Assembly (NCBI RefSeq): GCF_900100955.1
Contig: NZ_FNCC01000005.1
Location: 310,001 to 374,000 of the forward strand
Direction of reading: 5' to 3'
Length of the DNA stretch: 64,000 nucleotides
Source of the DNA: Lentzea fradiae
Lineage (GTDB): Bacteria > Actinomycetota > Actinomycetes > Mycobacteriales > Pseudonocardiaceae
Under the pieces are notes generated by a model, which saw only the letters and a program-made list of their open reading frames with translations, searched no databases and was not told where the DNA came from. Shown piece by piece: positions 49,406 through 57,708 of the stretch (positions are counted from its first letter, which is position 1; each line of letters opens with the position of its first letter). Both the position numbers and the translations under genes were made by a program.

Positions 49406-50651
49406 CGGCCTCTTCTCCTCCGACGATCACGGCGTTATCGTGCGCGGCATGCCCACAGCAGGCGGCCCGACAGTCAAACGGCTGTCCGAGCCGGACGCCG
49501 ACATCAAACCCAAGGCCCTCGGGTTGCCCAGGGGCCGGGCGGTGATCTCGGTCTTCGGCTCCACACAGGACATCGAGACGGATCTCGCGGCGAAGTTGTT
49601 GCCCGTGCTCAGATCCGTGGTCGTGACGGCGGCGCGCAACGGCGCCGTGTTCGTCACCGAAGGCACCGACAGAGGCGTTGTCCACTTGCTGGGCATGGCT
49701 TTGCAGGCGTGCGAGCAACGCTGGCCCGTCGTCGTCGGTGTCGCGCCGAGCAGCAAGGTGCACGACCTCACCGAGACCTCCACCAACGGCCAGGTCGCGC
49801 TGGAGCCCCACCACAGCGTCGCCGTCATCGTCCCCGGTTCGGAGTGGACGGACGCGACACCGGTGCTGTTCCGCACGATCGACGCCGTCCGGCACAAGAA
49901 GCCGGTGGTCGCTCTCGTCATCGGAGGCGAGAACGAGAAGGAGGTCGTCGACCACCTCAGCGGCGACAACCCGTTGCTGGTGCTCGCCGGGACGGGGGGA
50001 CTCGCGGACCGCATCGCGACGGGTGACCTCACCGGCGACCTGGCGGTGCTCGTGCGCAGCGGCAGGATCTTCGTCGTCCACGTCGACGAGGGTGCCGGCA
50101 AGGCGGTCACCGCGCTGGAACGGTTGCTGGGCAAGGAGAAGCCCGTCCGTCCACCGAGGATCTGGCCGCGCCTGCGGTACCGGGCGCCGGAACCGCGCCC
50201 GCTCGTGGACCCCGGTTTCGTCGTGGCCTACCCGTTGCTCGCCGACGCGATCCACGACGCCAACCAGGTCGTGGCGCCCGCGTTCCACGAGCTCGACGCG
50301 CAGGCCGACGTGGAGCAGAACCGCTACCGGCTGATGGCCGTGCTGGCCATCGCGGGCGGGCTCACCACGACAGTGTTCGCCGCTCTGCAGACGTGGCTCA
50401 AGGACACGCCGTGGCCCGGTGTCCTGGTCGTGGCCGGTGGTGCGTTCGCGGCCGCCATCACGATCGTGGCGCGCAAGCGGGAGTCGCTCGACAAGTACCT
50501 CGCCGCCCGCTACCGCGCGGAACGCTTGCGGGCGTTGTACTTCGCGCACCTCGCGTCCCCGCCGCCGGGCACCGAGGAGGAACGTCAGGACAAGGTGGCG
50601 GACCTGGAGGCCGCGGTCAGCGACCGCAAGCACGAGGTGGTCAGGACATGA
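49395..50651 (+). CDS. SLOG (TRPM/LSDAT-like) - SLATT membrane sensor/effector
   Basis: A 418-residue protein. Residues about 47-215 form a SLOG/LSDAT-like Rossmannoid nucleotide-binding domain (VISVFGSTQD, FVTEGTDRGVVHLLG, PVVVGVAPSSKVHD, GTGGLADRIA). Residues about 290-405 are SLATT-like: two adjacent membrane helices (AVLAIAGGLTTTVFAAL, GVLVVAGGAFAAAITIVA) flanked by long helices (YLAARYRAERLRALYF). Such fusions are predicted to sense a nucleotide and act on the membrane. ATG 49395 has AGGAGG directly before it; ATG 49449 is an alternative. Confidence 0.85.
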   Translation: MASNGLFSSDDHGVIVRGMPTAGGPTVKRLSEPDADIKPKALGLPRGRAVISVFGSTQDIETDLAAKLLPVLRSVVVTAARNGAVFVTEGTDRGVVHLLGMALQACEQRWPVVVGVAPSSKVHDLTETSTNGQVALEPHHSVAVIVPGSEWTDATPVLFRTIDAVRHKKPVVALVIGGENEKEVVDHLSGDNPLLVLAGTGGLADRIATGDLTGDLAVLVRSGRIFVVHVDEGAGKAVTALERLLGKEKPVRPPRIWPRLRYRAPEPRPLVDPGFVVAYPLLADAIHDANQVVAPAFHELDAQADVEQNRYRLMAVLAIAGGLTTTVFAALQTWLKDTPWPGVLVVAGGAFAAAITIVARKRESLDKYLAARYRAERLRALYFAHLASPPPGTEEERQDKVADLEAAVSDRKHEVVRT

Positions 50652-51064
50652 GCGACAAGCAGCGCCAGGCCCAGTTCGTCGACGCCTACCTGCGCCACCG
50701 CTTCCAGGACCGGCTCGAGCACTTCGAACGCGGCCGCAAGCGCTACTCCTCCGCTCGCACGTGGACGGTCGCGGTGTCCGCGGCCTGCTTCATCGCCGCC
50801 GCCGCTGCCGCCGCGGTGGGGATGGCCGACGGGCCGCGCAGGGCGATGTGGGGCTTCGCCGCCACGACCCTGGCCGCGCTGGGCACCGCGATGGCGCTCT
50901 ACGAGGCCACGTTCGGATTCCGCCGCCTGGCACGGGAGAGCGCGACCACGTCCGTCGCGCTGCAACGTCTCGCGGTGGACGGTCCCACGCCGGACGACGT
51001 GGACGACGAACGGCTCGTCGCATTTGTGACCGAAGTGGAGTCCGTGCTGCGGTACGGCAGGTAA
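50648..51064 (+). CDS. Stand-alone SLATT-like two-helix membrane protein
   Basis: A 138-residue protein with a basic N-terminal helix, two closely spaced membrane helices (TVAVSAACFIAAAAAAAVGM and MWGFAATTLAALGTAMALYE) and a long C-terminal helix, the SLATT layout. It is translationally coupled to the SLOG-SLATT gene (ATGA) and followed by a terminator. Together they may form a mixed membrane oligomer. Confidence 0.8.
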   Translation: MSDKQRQAQFVDAYLRHRFQDRLEHFERGRKRYSSARTWTVAVSAACFIAAAAAAAVGMADGPRRAMWGFAATTLAALGTAMALYEATFGFRRLARESATTSVALQRLAVDGPTPDDVDDERLVAFVTEVESVLRYGR

Positions 51065-51071
51065 AGCGAAA

Positions 51072-51102
51072 TCCTGGCGCCGAATGATCAACTCGGCGCC
51101 AG
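51072..51102 (+). terminator. Terminator of the HAD-SLOG-SLATT operon
   Basis: CCTGGCGCCGA (51072-51082) pairs perfectly with TCGGCGCCAGG (51092-51102) around nine bases; outer AAAGCG/CGCTTT can extend it. Located 8 bases after the SLATT stop. Confidence 0.88.
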
Positions 51103-51223
51103 GAAAACGCTTTCGGCGATTGCACGCTGTGTGGACGGCTGATTACGGAAAGCACAAGTTCTGGTGTTTCGGTGGTCCCGTTGTCATGATGGCCTCATCC
51201 CCCGATGCGGAAGCAGGCACGAC

Positions 51224-51424
51224 ATGACTTGGGCGCGTCCCGCGATCGCCGAGCCGGAAACCGGCACGTTTGCCGAGGCCAAGGCTCTGGAGAAGGAGCA
51301 CAGCGAGATCCAGAACAGCAAGGCCGCCCGTACCGTGGCCTGTCACGCCACGGACGCGCTCGACTGCGCTGACCTGCTCGAGATGCTCGGGCTCAGCGCG
51401 GCGGAGGGCAAGGTGCGGGTGTAG
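51224..51424 (+). CDS. Small conserved actinobacterial protein (LLEMLGL type)
   Basis: A 66-residue protein ending CHATDALDCADLLEMLGL plus a short tail, a pattern seen in small actinobacterial proteins often found near regulators. The ATG at 51224 has GGAAG upstream. Its 3' third overlaps the convergent DUF2306 gene by 82 bases. Function unknown. Confidence 0.65.
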   Translation: MTWARPAIAEPETGTFAEAKALEKEHSEIQNSKAARTVACHATDALDCADLLEMLGLSAAEGKVRV

Positions 51425-52026
51425 CCCCGCGACTGGATCCACCACTCGGCGACCAGCAGGTTCACCACGAACGACAGCCAGTTCGCGGTGACGAAGACCA
51501 TCAGCCCGTCCGCTTCGGGCAGCAGGCCGCCGAGCAGCAGGCCCCACAGCCGGCCGGTCACGGCGGCGCCCGTCAGCGCGAACCCGCGGATCATCCAGAC
51601 GCGGTGCGCGGCGAACCGGCGCCGCCGGGCGGTCCGCAACCCCTGCACGGCGCTGACGAACCACAGCACCGAGAGCACGCTCAACGGCCCGGCCGACGCC
51701 AGTCCGGCGAGGGCGAGCTGCGCGCAGACCAGGCCGAGCACCGACGACGGCAGAACGGCGGCGAAGTAGACGCGGCCCATGACCCGGTGCACGCGCGGGT
51801 GTTTCGCGCGCAGACCCGGCCAGAACTGCGATACACCCGTGAGGACCGCGACCGTTCCGGTGAAGATGTGCGCGACCAGGAGCCCGTAGTGCACCGGTCC
51901 GTGCAGCGGCGGTCTTGCCTGGTCCATGTCCAGTGTGACGTACGCGCTCGCGGCGAAGGCCGTGATGCCCGCGCAGACGAGTCCCGACACCGCCAGCCAG
52001 GCGGTGTACCCCCAAGAAGTTCTCAT
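51343..52026 (-). CDS. DUF2306 membrane protein
   Basis: A 227-residue protein with about six membrane helices and the DUF2306 pattern (HGPVHYGLLVAHIFTGTVAVLTGVSQF, HRVMGRVYF, AAHRVWMIRGFALTGAAV). The last 25-30 residues (RTLPSAALSPSISSRSAQSS) look unlike the family and are the antisense of the small convergent gene, so the functional protein probably ends near EWWIQSRGY. Function unknown. Confidence 0.8.
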   Translation of the reverse strand: MRTSWGYTAWLAVSGLVCAGITAFAASAYVTLDMDQARPPLHGPVHYGLLVAHIFTGTVAVLTGVSQFWPGLRAKHPRVHRVMGRVYFAAVLPSSVLGLVCAQLALAGLASAGPLSVLSVLWFVSAVQGLRTARRRRFAAHRVWMIRGFALTGAAVTGRLWGLLLGGLLPEADGLMVFVTANWLSFVVNLLVAEWWIQSRGYTRTLPSAALSPSISSRSAQSSASVA

Positions 52027-52116
52027 GCACCTCAGCGTGGCTGCTCCGTCACCCGAACGCGGTGGGGAACGCCCCCGAGCGCGCGGTGGGGTGCCCCCTA
52101 CTGAGATGATGCGCTC

Positions 52117-52332
52117 ATGCGGACGGTGGAGATCTCCGAAGAGCCGATCAGGCTAGGGCAGTTCCTCAAGCTGGCGGCGTTCGCCGAGGACGGCGCGCAC
52201 GCCAAGGAGCTGATCGAGGACGGGGAAGTCCACGTCAACGGCGCTGTCGAGCTGCGCCGCGGCGCACAGCTGCGCGCGGGCGACGTCGTGGTGGTCGGAA
52301 CCGACGAGGTCCGCATTTCCGTCCGGCCGTAG
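52117..52332 (+). CDS. S4-like RNA-binding protein (YbcJ type)
   Basis: A 71-residue S4 domain protein: IRLGQFLKLAAFAEDGAHAKELIEDGEVHVNGAVELRRGAQL is the standard S4 helix-strand pattern with the VNG turn, and a final strand follows. Stand-alone S4 proteins bind structured RNA, often ribosome-associated. It is the last gene before the glycan cluster. Confidence 0.9.
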   Translation: MRTVEISEEPIRLGQFLKLAAFAEDGAHAKELIEDGEVHVNGAVELRRGAQLRAGDVVVVGTDEVRISVRP

Positions 52333-52700
52333 CTCATTACTCCGTTCAGCCGCAAGAACATGCAATTTTGCAGACGTTCGGCCTAGTGCCCGGCGGGCTC
52401 TCCTGCGCTATTTCGCGCGAGCCATAGACCCCTTTTATGTCCCTTGTGGACATGAGGATTCGTCTTGTGCGCCACCGTTTCCCGGTGGGTGAGACGGGAG
52501 TCACGTCCACTATTCGCACCGAGGGCAAACTTTTTTCGCCGTCGTGTAACACCGGTGCCGGACGGGGCGAATCACCGGTTGCGAGCTCCGGTGGCCGAGC
52601 CCTTCTGTCGCCCTGCCGGAGATCGGAAATCCAAAGGTCTTCGGGGTGACCTGCGTATGTGCATGTCCGAAATCGCCGCTGAGCCGGGGAGATCAGAACG
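52333..52700 (+). promoter_or_regulatory. Long structured leader region of the glycan cluster
   Basis: A 368-base stretch with no gene. It holds ATGTCC-N5-GGACAT (52437-52453), the small hairpin CCACCG-TTTCC-CGGTGG (52472-52488), and CACCGG-N9-CCGGTG (52573-52593), plus AT-richer patches such as CTTTTTTCG. This looks like a promoter and structured 5' leader rather than filler. I cannot assign it to a known riboswitch class. Confidence 0.4.
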
Positions 52701-54194
52701 ATGAGTGAGCAGGTCCGCGCGGCCCGTGATGTCGACGGGACGCGCTCCACGCTCAATCCGCTGACCGCACACAGACCTACGCACCCTCCCGTCGCCCGCT
52801 GGGAGAGCCGTTACCGCTACGCCGTGATCACGGCCGACGTGCTGACCGTGGTGCTGGTGGTCATCGCCACCGGTGCGGTCATGAGCATGCGTCACGCGGC
52901 CTTCGGGCCGCTTTCCCTCGTGCTGCTGGACGTACTCACAGTGGTTCTCGTGGTCGCGTCGCTCGCGATCAACCGCGTGTGGACTCCGGCCGTCCTCGGG
53001 CAGGGCGCGGAGGAGTTCCGAAGACTCGGCCGGGGTTTGTTCGGTGCCGTCGTGGCGCTCGGTCTCGGAGCGCTCGCCGTCGACATCCCCGGCGCCCGCT
53101 TGTGGGTCTTCGTCGTAGTCCCCGCGATCGCCCTGGTCGCGTTCCCCATGCGCTACCTCCTTCGCCGCCCGCTGCACCGCGGCCGCAGTGAAGGGCGCTT
53201 CCTGCTCTCCGTCCTCGCCGCGGGCAACCTGGAGACGGTCGAGGACCTCATCCACCGCACCCGCCGCCTCGCCCACCTGGGCTGGCGCGTGGACGCCGTC
53301 TGCACCATCGACGGCCGCGGCCGTGAAGGCACCGTGGTCGAGGACGTGCCCGTCGTCGGCCAGCTGCGCGAGCTCGCCGAGCACGTCCGCCGCGGCGGCT
53401 ACCGCATCGTCGCCGTCACCCCCGACGCCTACTGGACACCTCGCCGTCTCCAGCAGCTCGCCTGGGCCCTCGAAGGCTCCGGAGCCGAGATGGTCGTCTC
53501 GCCCGGCCTCATGGAGGTCGCCGGCCCGCGCCTGCACATGAGCGCCGTGCTCGGCATGCCGCTGCTGCGCGTGAGCGAACCGGCCCTGAGCGGGTTCCGC
53601 CGCCTGGTCAAGGAGGCCGTGGACCGCGTCGGCGCCTTCCTCCTGCTGCTCCTGCTGGCCCCGCTGATGTTCGCCGTCGCCGCCTTCGTGATGATCGACA
53701 GCCGCGGCCCCGTCTTCTACCGCCAGAAACGGGTCGGCAAGGGCGGCGCGCCGTTCACGATCATCAAGTTCCGCACGATGGTCACCAACGCCGACGCGCT
53801 GCGCGCCCGGCTGGCCGAGGCCAACGAGGGGCACGGCCTGCTGTTCAAGGTGAAGAAGGACCCGCGCATCACCAAGGTCGGCTCCTTCCTGCGCCGGTAC
53901 TCGATCGACGAGCTGCCCCAGCTGTTCAACGTCCTCGCGGGCAGCATGTCGCTCGTCGGACCGCGCCCGCCGCTGCCGGAGGAGACCGCGAGGTACTCCT
54001 CCGACGTGCGCCGCCGGCTGCTCGTGAAGCCGGGGCTGACCGGCCTGTGGCAGGTGAGCGGGCGCAGCGACCTGTCGTGGGAGGAGTCGGTGCGGCTCGA
54101 CCTGCGCTACGTCGAGGACTGGTCGCTCGCGCTCGACCTCGTGATCATGTGGAAGACCTTCCGCGCCGTCTTCGGCGGGCAGGGGGCTTACTGA
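52701..54194 (+). CDS. Priming phosphoglycosyltransferase (WbaP/EpsE-like)
   Basis: A 497-residue polyisoprenyl-phosphate sugar-1-phosphate transferase. Four N-terminal helices precede a Rossmann-like middle (ETVEDLIHRTRRLAHLGWRV), a fifth helix (GAFLLLLLLAPLMFAVAAF) and the catalytic C-terminal bacterial sugar transferase domain with GPVFYRQKRVGKGG, FKVKKDPRITKVGSFLRRYSIDELPQL and MSLVGPRP. It starts lipid-linked glycan assembly at the membrane. GGGGAGA precedes the ATG. First gene of the cluster, overlapping the next by one base (TGATG). Confidence 0.95.
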   Translation: MSEQVRAARDVDGTRSTLNPLTAHRPTHPPVARWESRYRYAVITADVLTVVLVVIATGAVMSMRHAAFGPLSLVLLDVLTVVLVVASLAINRVWTPAVLGQGAEEFRRLGRGLFGAVVALGLGALAVDIPGARLWVFVVVPAIALVAFPMRYLLRRPLHRGRSEGRFLLSVLAAGNLETVEDLIHRTRRLAHLGWRVDAVCTIDGRGREGTVVEDVPVVGQLRELAEHVRRGGYRIVAVTPDAYWTPRRLQQLAWALEGSGAEMVVSPGLMEVAGPRLHMSAVLGMPLLRVSEPALSGFRRLVKEAVDRVGAFLLLLLLAPLMFAVAAFVMIDSRGPVFYRQKRVGKGGAPFTIIKFRTMVTNADALRARLAEANEGHGLLFKVKKDPRITKVGSFLRRYSIDELPQLFNVLAGSMSLVGPRPPLPEETARYSSDVRRRLLVKPGLTGLWQVSGRSDLSWEESVRLDLRYVEDWSLALDLVIMWKTFRAVFGGQGAY

Positions 54195-55234
54195 TGGGGA
54201 CCTCACCTGTGGTTGGAATCGCTGTCATCGGCGCCGGGTACTGGGGCCCGAACCTCGTCCGCAACGCCCAGGCCACGCCGTCGCTGCGGCTGCGGTACCT
54301 GTGCGACCTCGACCTCGCCAAGGCCCGCCGCGTGCTGGGGGAGTACTCGACGGTGCGCGCCACGGCGTCGCTGGACGAGGTGCTCGCCGACCCCGAGGTC
54401 CACGCGGTCGCCATCGCGACCCCGGCGGCCACGCACCTGCCCGTCGCGCTGGCGGCGCTGGAGGCGGGCAAGCACGTCCTGGTGGAGAAGCCGCTCGCGG
54501 CCAACTTCGAGGACGGCCTCAAGCTCGTCGAGACCGCCGACCAGCGCGGCCTCACGCTGATGCTGGACCACACGTTCGCCTACACCTCGGCCGTGCAGCA
54601 CCTGCGCCAGATCATCCGGGGCGGCGAGATCGGCGACATCCAGTACATCGACTCGGTGCGCATCAACCTCGGGCTGGTGCAGCCGGACGTGGACGTGCTG
54701 TGGGACCTCGCCCCGCACGACCTCTCGATCTTCGAGGCGATCCTGCCCGACGACGTGCGCCCGGTGGAGGTCGCCGCCCACGGCTCCGACCCGATCGGCG
54801 CGGGCGTCGCCTGCGTCGGCCACCTCACGGTCCGCCTGTCGAACGGCGCCATCACGCACGTGCACGTCAACTGGCTGTCGCCGACCAAGATCCGCACGAT
54901 GGTCATCGGCGGCTCGCAGCGCACGGTGGTGTGGGACGACAACAACCCGGCGCAGCGACTGTCCATTTACGACCGGGGCGTGGACCGGTCGGTGGAGCAG
55001 CAGAAGATCTCCTACCGCACCGGCGACATGGTGGCGCCGGCGCTGGTCGAACGCGAGGCGCTGCGCACGATGATGGCCGAGTTCGCCGCCGCGATCACGG
55101 AGAAGCGCCCCCCGCTCACCGACGGCCGCGCGGGTCTGCGCGTGCTGGCGGTGCTGGAGGCCGCGTCGGAGTCGTTGCGCTCCGGCGGCTCGTTCGTTCC
55201 CGTTCAACAAGTCGAAAGCAGGGTTTCCTCATGA
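54194..55234 (+). CDS. Gfo/Idh/MocA family sugar dehydrogenase
   Basis: A 346-residue NAD-dependent oxidoreductase with IAVIGAGYWGPNLVRN nucleotide fold, the HVLVEKPLA motif and the catalytic DHTFAYTSAV / LWDLAPHDL segment. It resembles WlbA/WbpB-type 3-dehydrogenases that act on UDP-sugars before 3-amination. The aminotransferase and acyltransferase later in the cluster fit such a pathway. Overlaps both neighbours by 1 and 4 bases. Confidence 0.9.
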   Translation: MGTSPVVGIAVIGAGYWGPNLVRNAQATPSLRLRYLCDLDLAKARRVLGEYSTVRATASLDEVLADPEVHAVAIATPAATHLPVALAALEAGKHVLVEKPLAANFEDGLKLVETADQRGLTLMLDHTFAYTSAVQHLRQIIRGGEIGDIQYIDSVRINLGLVQPDVDVLWDLAPHDLSIFEAILPDDVRPVEVAAHGSDPIGAGVACVGHLTVRLSNGAITHVHVNWLSPTKIRTMVIGGSQRTVVWDDNNPAQRLSIYDRGVDRSVEQQKISYRTGDMVAPALVEREALRTMMAEFAAAITEKRPPLTDGRAGLRVLAVLEAASESLRSGGSFVPVQQVESRVSS

Positions 55235-56277
55235 CCGCCCAGAAGGAGCTCGCGCAGCCGATCACCGGGCAGCGTGCTCTCGTCACCGGTGGCGCCGGCA
55301 CGATCGGCTCCGCGGTGGTGGACCAGCTGGTCGCGGCCGGCGCCGCCGAGGTCGTGGTGCTGGACAACTTCGTGCGCGGCCGCCGGGAGAACCTGGCCGC
55401 GGCACTGGAGTCCGGCGTCGTGAAGATCGTCGAAGGCGACATCAACGACAAGGCGCTGGTGCGGGAGCTGACCGAGGGTGTGGACCTCGTCTTCCACCTC
55501 GCGGCTATCCGCATCACGCAGTGCGCGGAGGAACCCCGCCTGGCGCTGGAATGCCTGGTCGACGGCACGTTCACCGTGCTGGAGGCCGCCGCTGCCGCCG
55601 GGGTGAAGAAGGTGGTCGCGTCGTCGTCGGCGTCGATCTACGGCCTCGCGGAGTCGTTCCCCACCGACGAACGGCACCACCCGTACAACAACGACACCTT
55701 CTACGGCGCCGCGAAGGCGTTCAACGAAGGCATGTTGCGCAGCTTCAAGGCCATGTACGACCTGGACTACGTGGCGTTGCGCTACTTCAACGTGTACGGC
55801 CCGCGGATGGACGTCCACGGCCTGTACACCGAGGTGCTCATCCGCTGGATGGAGCGCATCGCCGACGGCAAGTCACCGCTGATCTTCGGTGACGGGGCGC
55901 AGACGATGGACTTCGTGCACGTGCACGACATCGCCCGCGCGAACATCCTCGCTGCCAAGGCGCCCGTCACGGACACGGTCTACAACATCGCGTCCTCGCA
56001 GGAGACCTCGCTCAAGGAGCTCGCGCTCGCGCTGCTCGCCGCGATGGACTCCAACCTGCCGCTGGAACACGGCCGGGAGCGCAAGGTGAACGGCGTGACG
56101 CGCCGGCTCGCCGACATCAGCCTCGCGGCCGCCGAGCTCGGGTGGAAGCCCGAGATCGAGATGGACGGCGGGCTGCGCGACCTCGTCGCGTGGTGGCGCG
56201 CGGAGAAGACCGCCGCCGAGAAGACCGCCGCCGAGAAGACCGCCGCCGAGAAGACCGCCGCGGAGCAGGGCGCCTGA
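55231..56277 (+). CDS. NAD-dependent epimerase/dehydratase with EKTAA tail
   Basis: A 348-residue extended SDR: ALVTGGAGTIGSAV, HLAAIRITQCAEEP, catalytic SSSASIYG and YGAAK, and RYFNVYGPRMDVHG. It is probably a UDP-sugar 4-epimerase or dehydratase. The C-terminus carries four exact EKTAA units and a partial one that are not part of the fold. Coupled to the dehydrogenase by ATGA; a strong hairpin follows the stop. Confidence 0.9.
   Translation: MTAQKELAQPITGQRALVTGGAGTIGSAVVDQLVAAGAAEVVVLDNFVRGRRENLAAALESGVVKIVEGDINDKALVRELTEGVDLVFHLAAIRITQCAEEPRLALECLVDGTFTVLEAAAAAGVKKVVASSSASIYGLAESFPTDERHHPYNNDTFYGAAKAFNEGMLRSFKAMYDLDYVALRYFNVYGPRMDVHGLYTEVLIRWMERIADGKSPLIFGDGAQTMDFVHVHDIARANILAAKAPVTDTVYNIASSQETSLKELALALLAAMDSNLPLEHGRERKVNGVTRRLADISLAAAELGWKPEIEMDGGLRDLVAWWRAEKTAAEKTAAEKTAAEKTAAEQGA
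56203..56262 (+). repeat. Four tandem 15-bp repeats inside the epimerase gene
   Basis: Units GAGAAGACCGCCGCC repeated four times in frame (last base of the last unit differs) encode (EKTAA)4. The length is a multiple of three, so unit loss or gain keeps the frame. Likely slippage-prone. Confidence 0.95.
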
Positions 56278-56312
56278 CGTCGGCGGGCGAAGAGCCGCTC
56301 CACCCCTGAACC

Positions 56313-56360
56313 GCGGCCGCGACGCCGCCGATTCCCCCAGATCGGCGGCGTCGCGGCCGC
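56313..56360. terminator. Perfect 20-bp hairpin inside the glycan cluster
   Basis: Arms 56313-56332 and 56341-56360 are perfectly complementary around eight bases (TCCCCCAG), in the 139-base gap between the epimerase and the first aminotransferase. It may end or attenuate transcription of the first three genes or stabilise a processed mRNA end. Confidence 0.8.
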
Positions 56361-56416
56361 ACCTGCACCGCCATCCCCAGCACGCACGTTCGTCCGCGAA
56401 GCGAAGAGGTTGAACA

Positions 56417-57541
56417 GTGATTCCGGTTATGCGGCCGTTCCTCGGCGAAGAAGAGGCACTCGCGGCCGCCGAGGCCGTGCGGTCCGGCTGGGTCGCCCAG
56501 GGCCCGCGCGTCCGCGAGTTCGAGGAGTCCTTCGCCGCGTCGGTCGGCGCCCTGCACGGCGTCGCGGTGTCGTCCTGCACCACCGGCCTGCACCTCGCGG
56601 TGCACGTCCTCGGCATCGGTCCCGGTGACGAGGTCGTCGTGCCGTCGCTGTCGTTCATCGCCACCGCCAACTCGGTCCGCTACGTCGGCGCGACCCCGGT
56701 CTTCGCCGACATCGAGGCCGAGACCGGCAACCTGACCGCGGCCACCGTGGAACCGGTCCTCACCGATCGCACCCGCGCGGTCATGGTCGTGCACCAGGCC
56801 GGTGTGCCCGCGGACGTCGACGCCATCAAGGCGCTGTGCGAACCGCGCGGGATCGCGGTCATCGAGGACGCCGCCTGCGCGTCCGGCTCCACCTACAAGG
56901 GCAAGCCGGTCGGGGCGGGCGCGCTGCTGGCCGCCTGGTCGTTCCACCCGCGCAAGCTCCTCACCACCGGTGAGGGCGGCATGGTCACCACGGACGACGC
57001 CGACTGGGCCGTTCGGCTCAAGCGTCTGCGGGAGCACGGGATGAGCGTCTCCGCGGCGGACCGCCACCACGGCGGGTCGGCGGTGATCGAGCAGTACCTG
57101 GAGACGGCGTTCAACTACCGGATGACCGACATCCAGGCCGCCGTCGGTCTCGTGCAGCTGTCCAGAATGGACGCGGTGATCGCCCGTCGCCGTGAGCTGG
57201 CCGCGCGTTACCACGAGCTGCTGGACGGCATCGGCGTCAGCGCCGTCACCGATCCCGAGTACGGCACGACGAACTACCAGTCCTTCTGGATCCGGCTGCC
57301 GGAGGACGGCCCTGACCAGCTCCAGGTCCTTTCGGGACTCGCCGAACGCGGTGTCAGCGCGCGGCGCGGGATCATGGCCTCGCACCTGGAGCCCGCCTAC
57401 GACGGACACCCGAGCGCACCGCTTCCGGTGACGGAGGTCTTCACGGCCAGGACCGTGATCCTGCCGCTGTTCCACGAGCTGACGGAGTCCGAACAGGACA
57501 AGGTCGTCTCGGCGCTGGCGGACACGCTCCACACATCCTGA
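56417..57541 (+). CDS. DegT/DnrJ/EryC1/StrS aminotransferase
   Basis: A 374-residue PLP-dependent sugar aminotransferase: VPSLSFIATANSVRYVGATPVFADIE, VIEDAAC, and the PLP lysine in FHPRKLLTTGEGGMV, followed by FNYRMTDIQAAVGLVQLSRM. GTG start at 56417 after GAAGAGG. It would convert a keto sugar nucleotide to an amino sugar. First gene after the internal hairpin. Confidence 0.94.
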   Translation: MIPVMRPFLGEEEALAAAEAVRSGWVAQGPRVREFEESFAASVGALHGVAVSSCTTGLHLAVHVLGIGPGDEVVVPSLSFIATANSVRYVGATPVFADIEAETGNLTAATVEPVLTDRTRAVMVVHQAGVPADVDAIKALCEPRGIAVIEDAACASGSTYKGKPVGAGALLAAWSFHPRKLLTTGEGGMVTTDDADWAVRLKRLREHGMSVSAADRHHGGSAVIEQYLETAFNYRMTDIQAAVGLVQLSRMDAVIARRRELAARYHELLDGIGVSAVTDPEYGTTNYQSFWIRLPEDGPDQLQVLSGLAERGVSARRGIMASHLEPAYDGHPSAPLPVTEVFTARTVILPLFHELTESEQDKVVSALADTLHTS

Positions 57542-57708
57542 CTGACCGTCCGTGGTGGAACCATAAAAATTTCGGAAACACCAGCACTTTCTTCCGTTGA
57601 CACGTAACAGCTTTGACCGGATCGCCGACGTTCGGAGTAGCAGCCCTGTGCTGTCCAGCGTAGTGCGCGGATCACACACGGTAACTCCCGTTCGAGAGGT
57701 GAAACCCC
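57542..57708 (+). promoter_or_regulatory. Probable promoter region of the large exported protein gene
   Basis: The 167-base gap is AT-richer than its surroundings (CCATAAAAATTTCGG) and contains TTGACA (57597-57602) and GGAAAC-N15-CGTT (57574-57598), the latter resembling an ECF sigma-factor promoter. This suggests separate expression of the exported protein. Confidence 0.35.

Noticed and set aside
47109-50633. A continuous 1174-codon minus-strand reading frame
   Set aside because: Only the part from 48494 down is protein-like (SDR). The rest is Arg/Val/His-rich antisense shadow of the HAD and SLOG-SLATT genes.
52333-52700. Cyclic-di-AMP (ydaO-type) or other known riboswitch
   Set aside because: Hairpins are present but I could not find the conserved core bases of any class.
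56203-56262. Frameshift or sequencing artefact at the epimerase end
   Set aside because: The four units are exact, in frame, and end in a normal stop followed by a hairpin.
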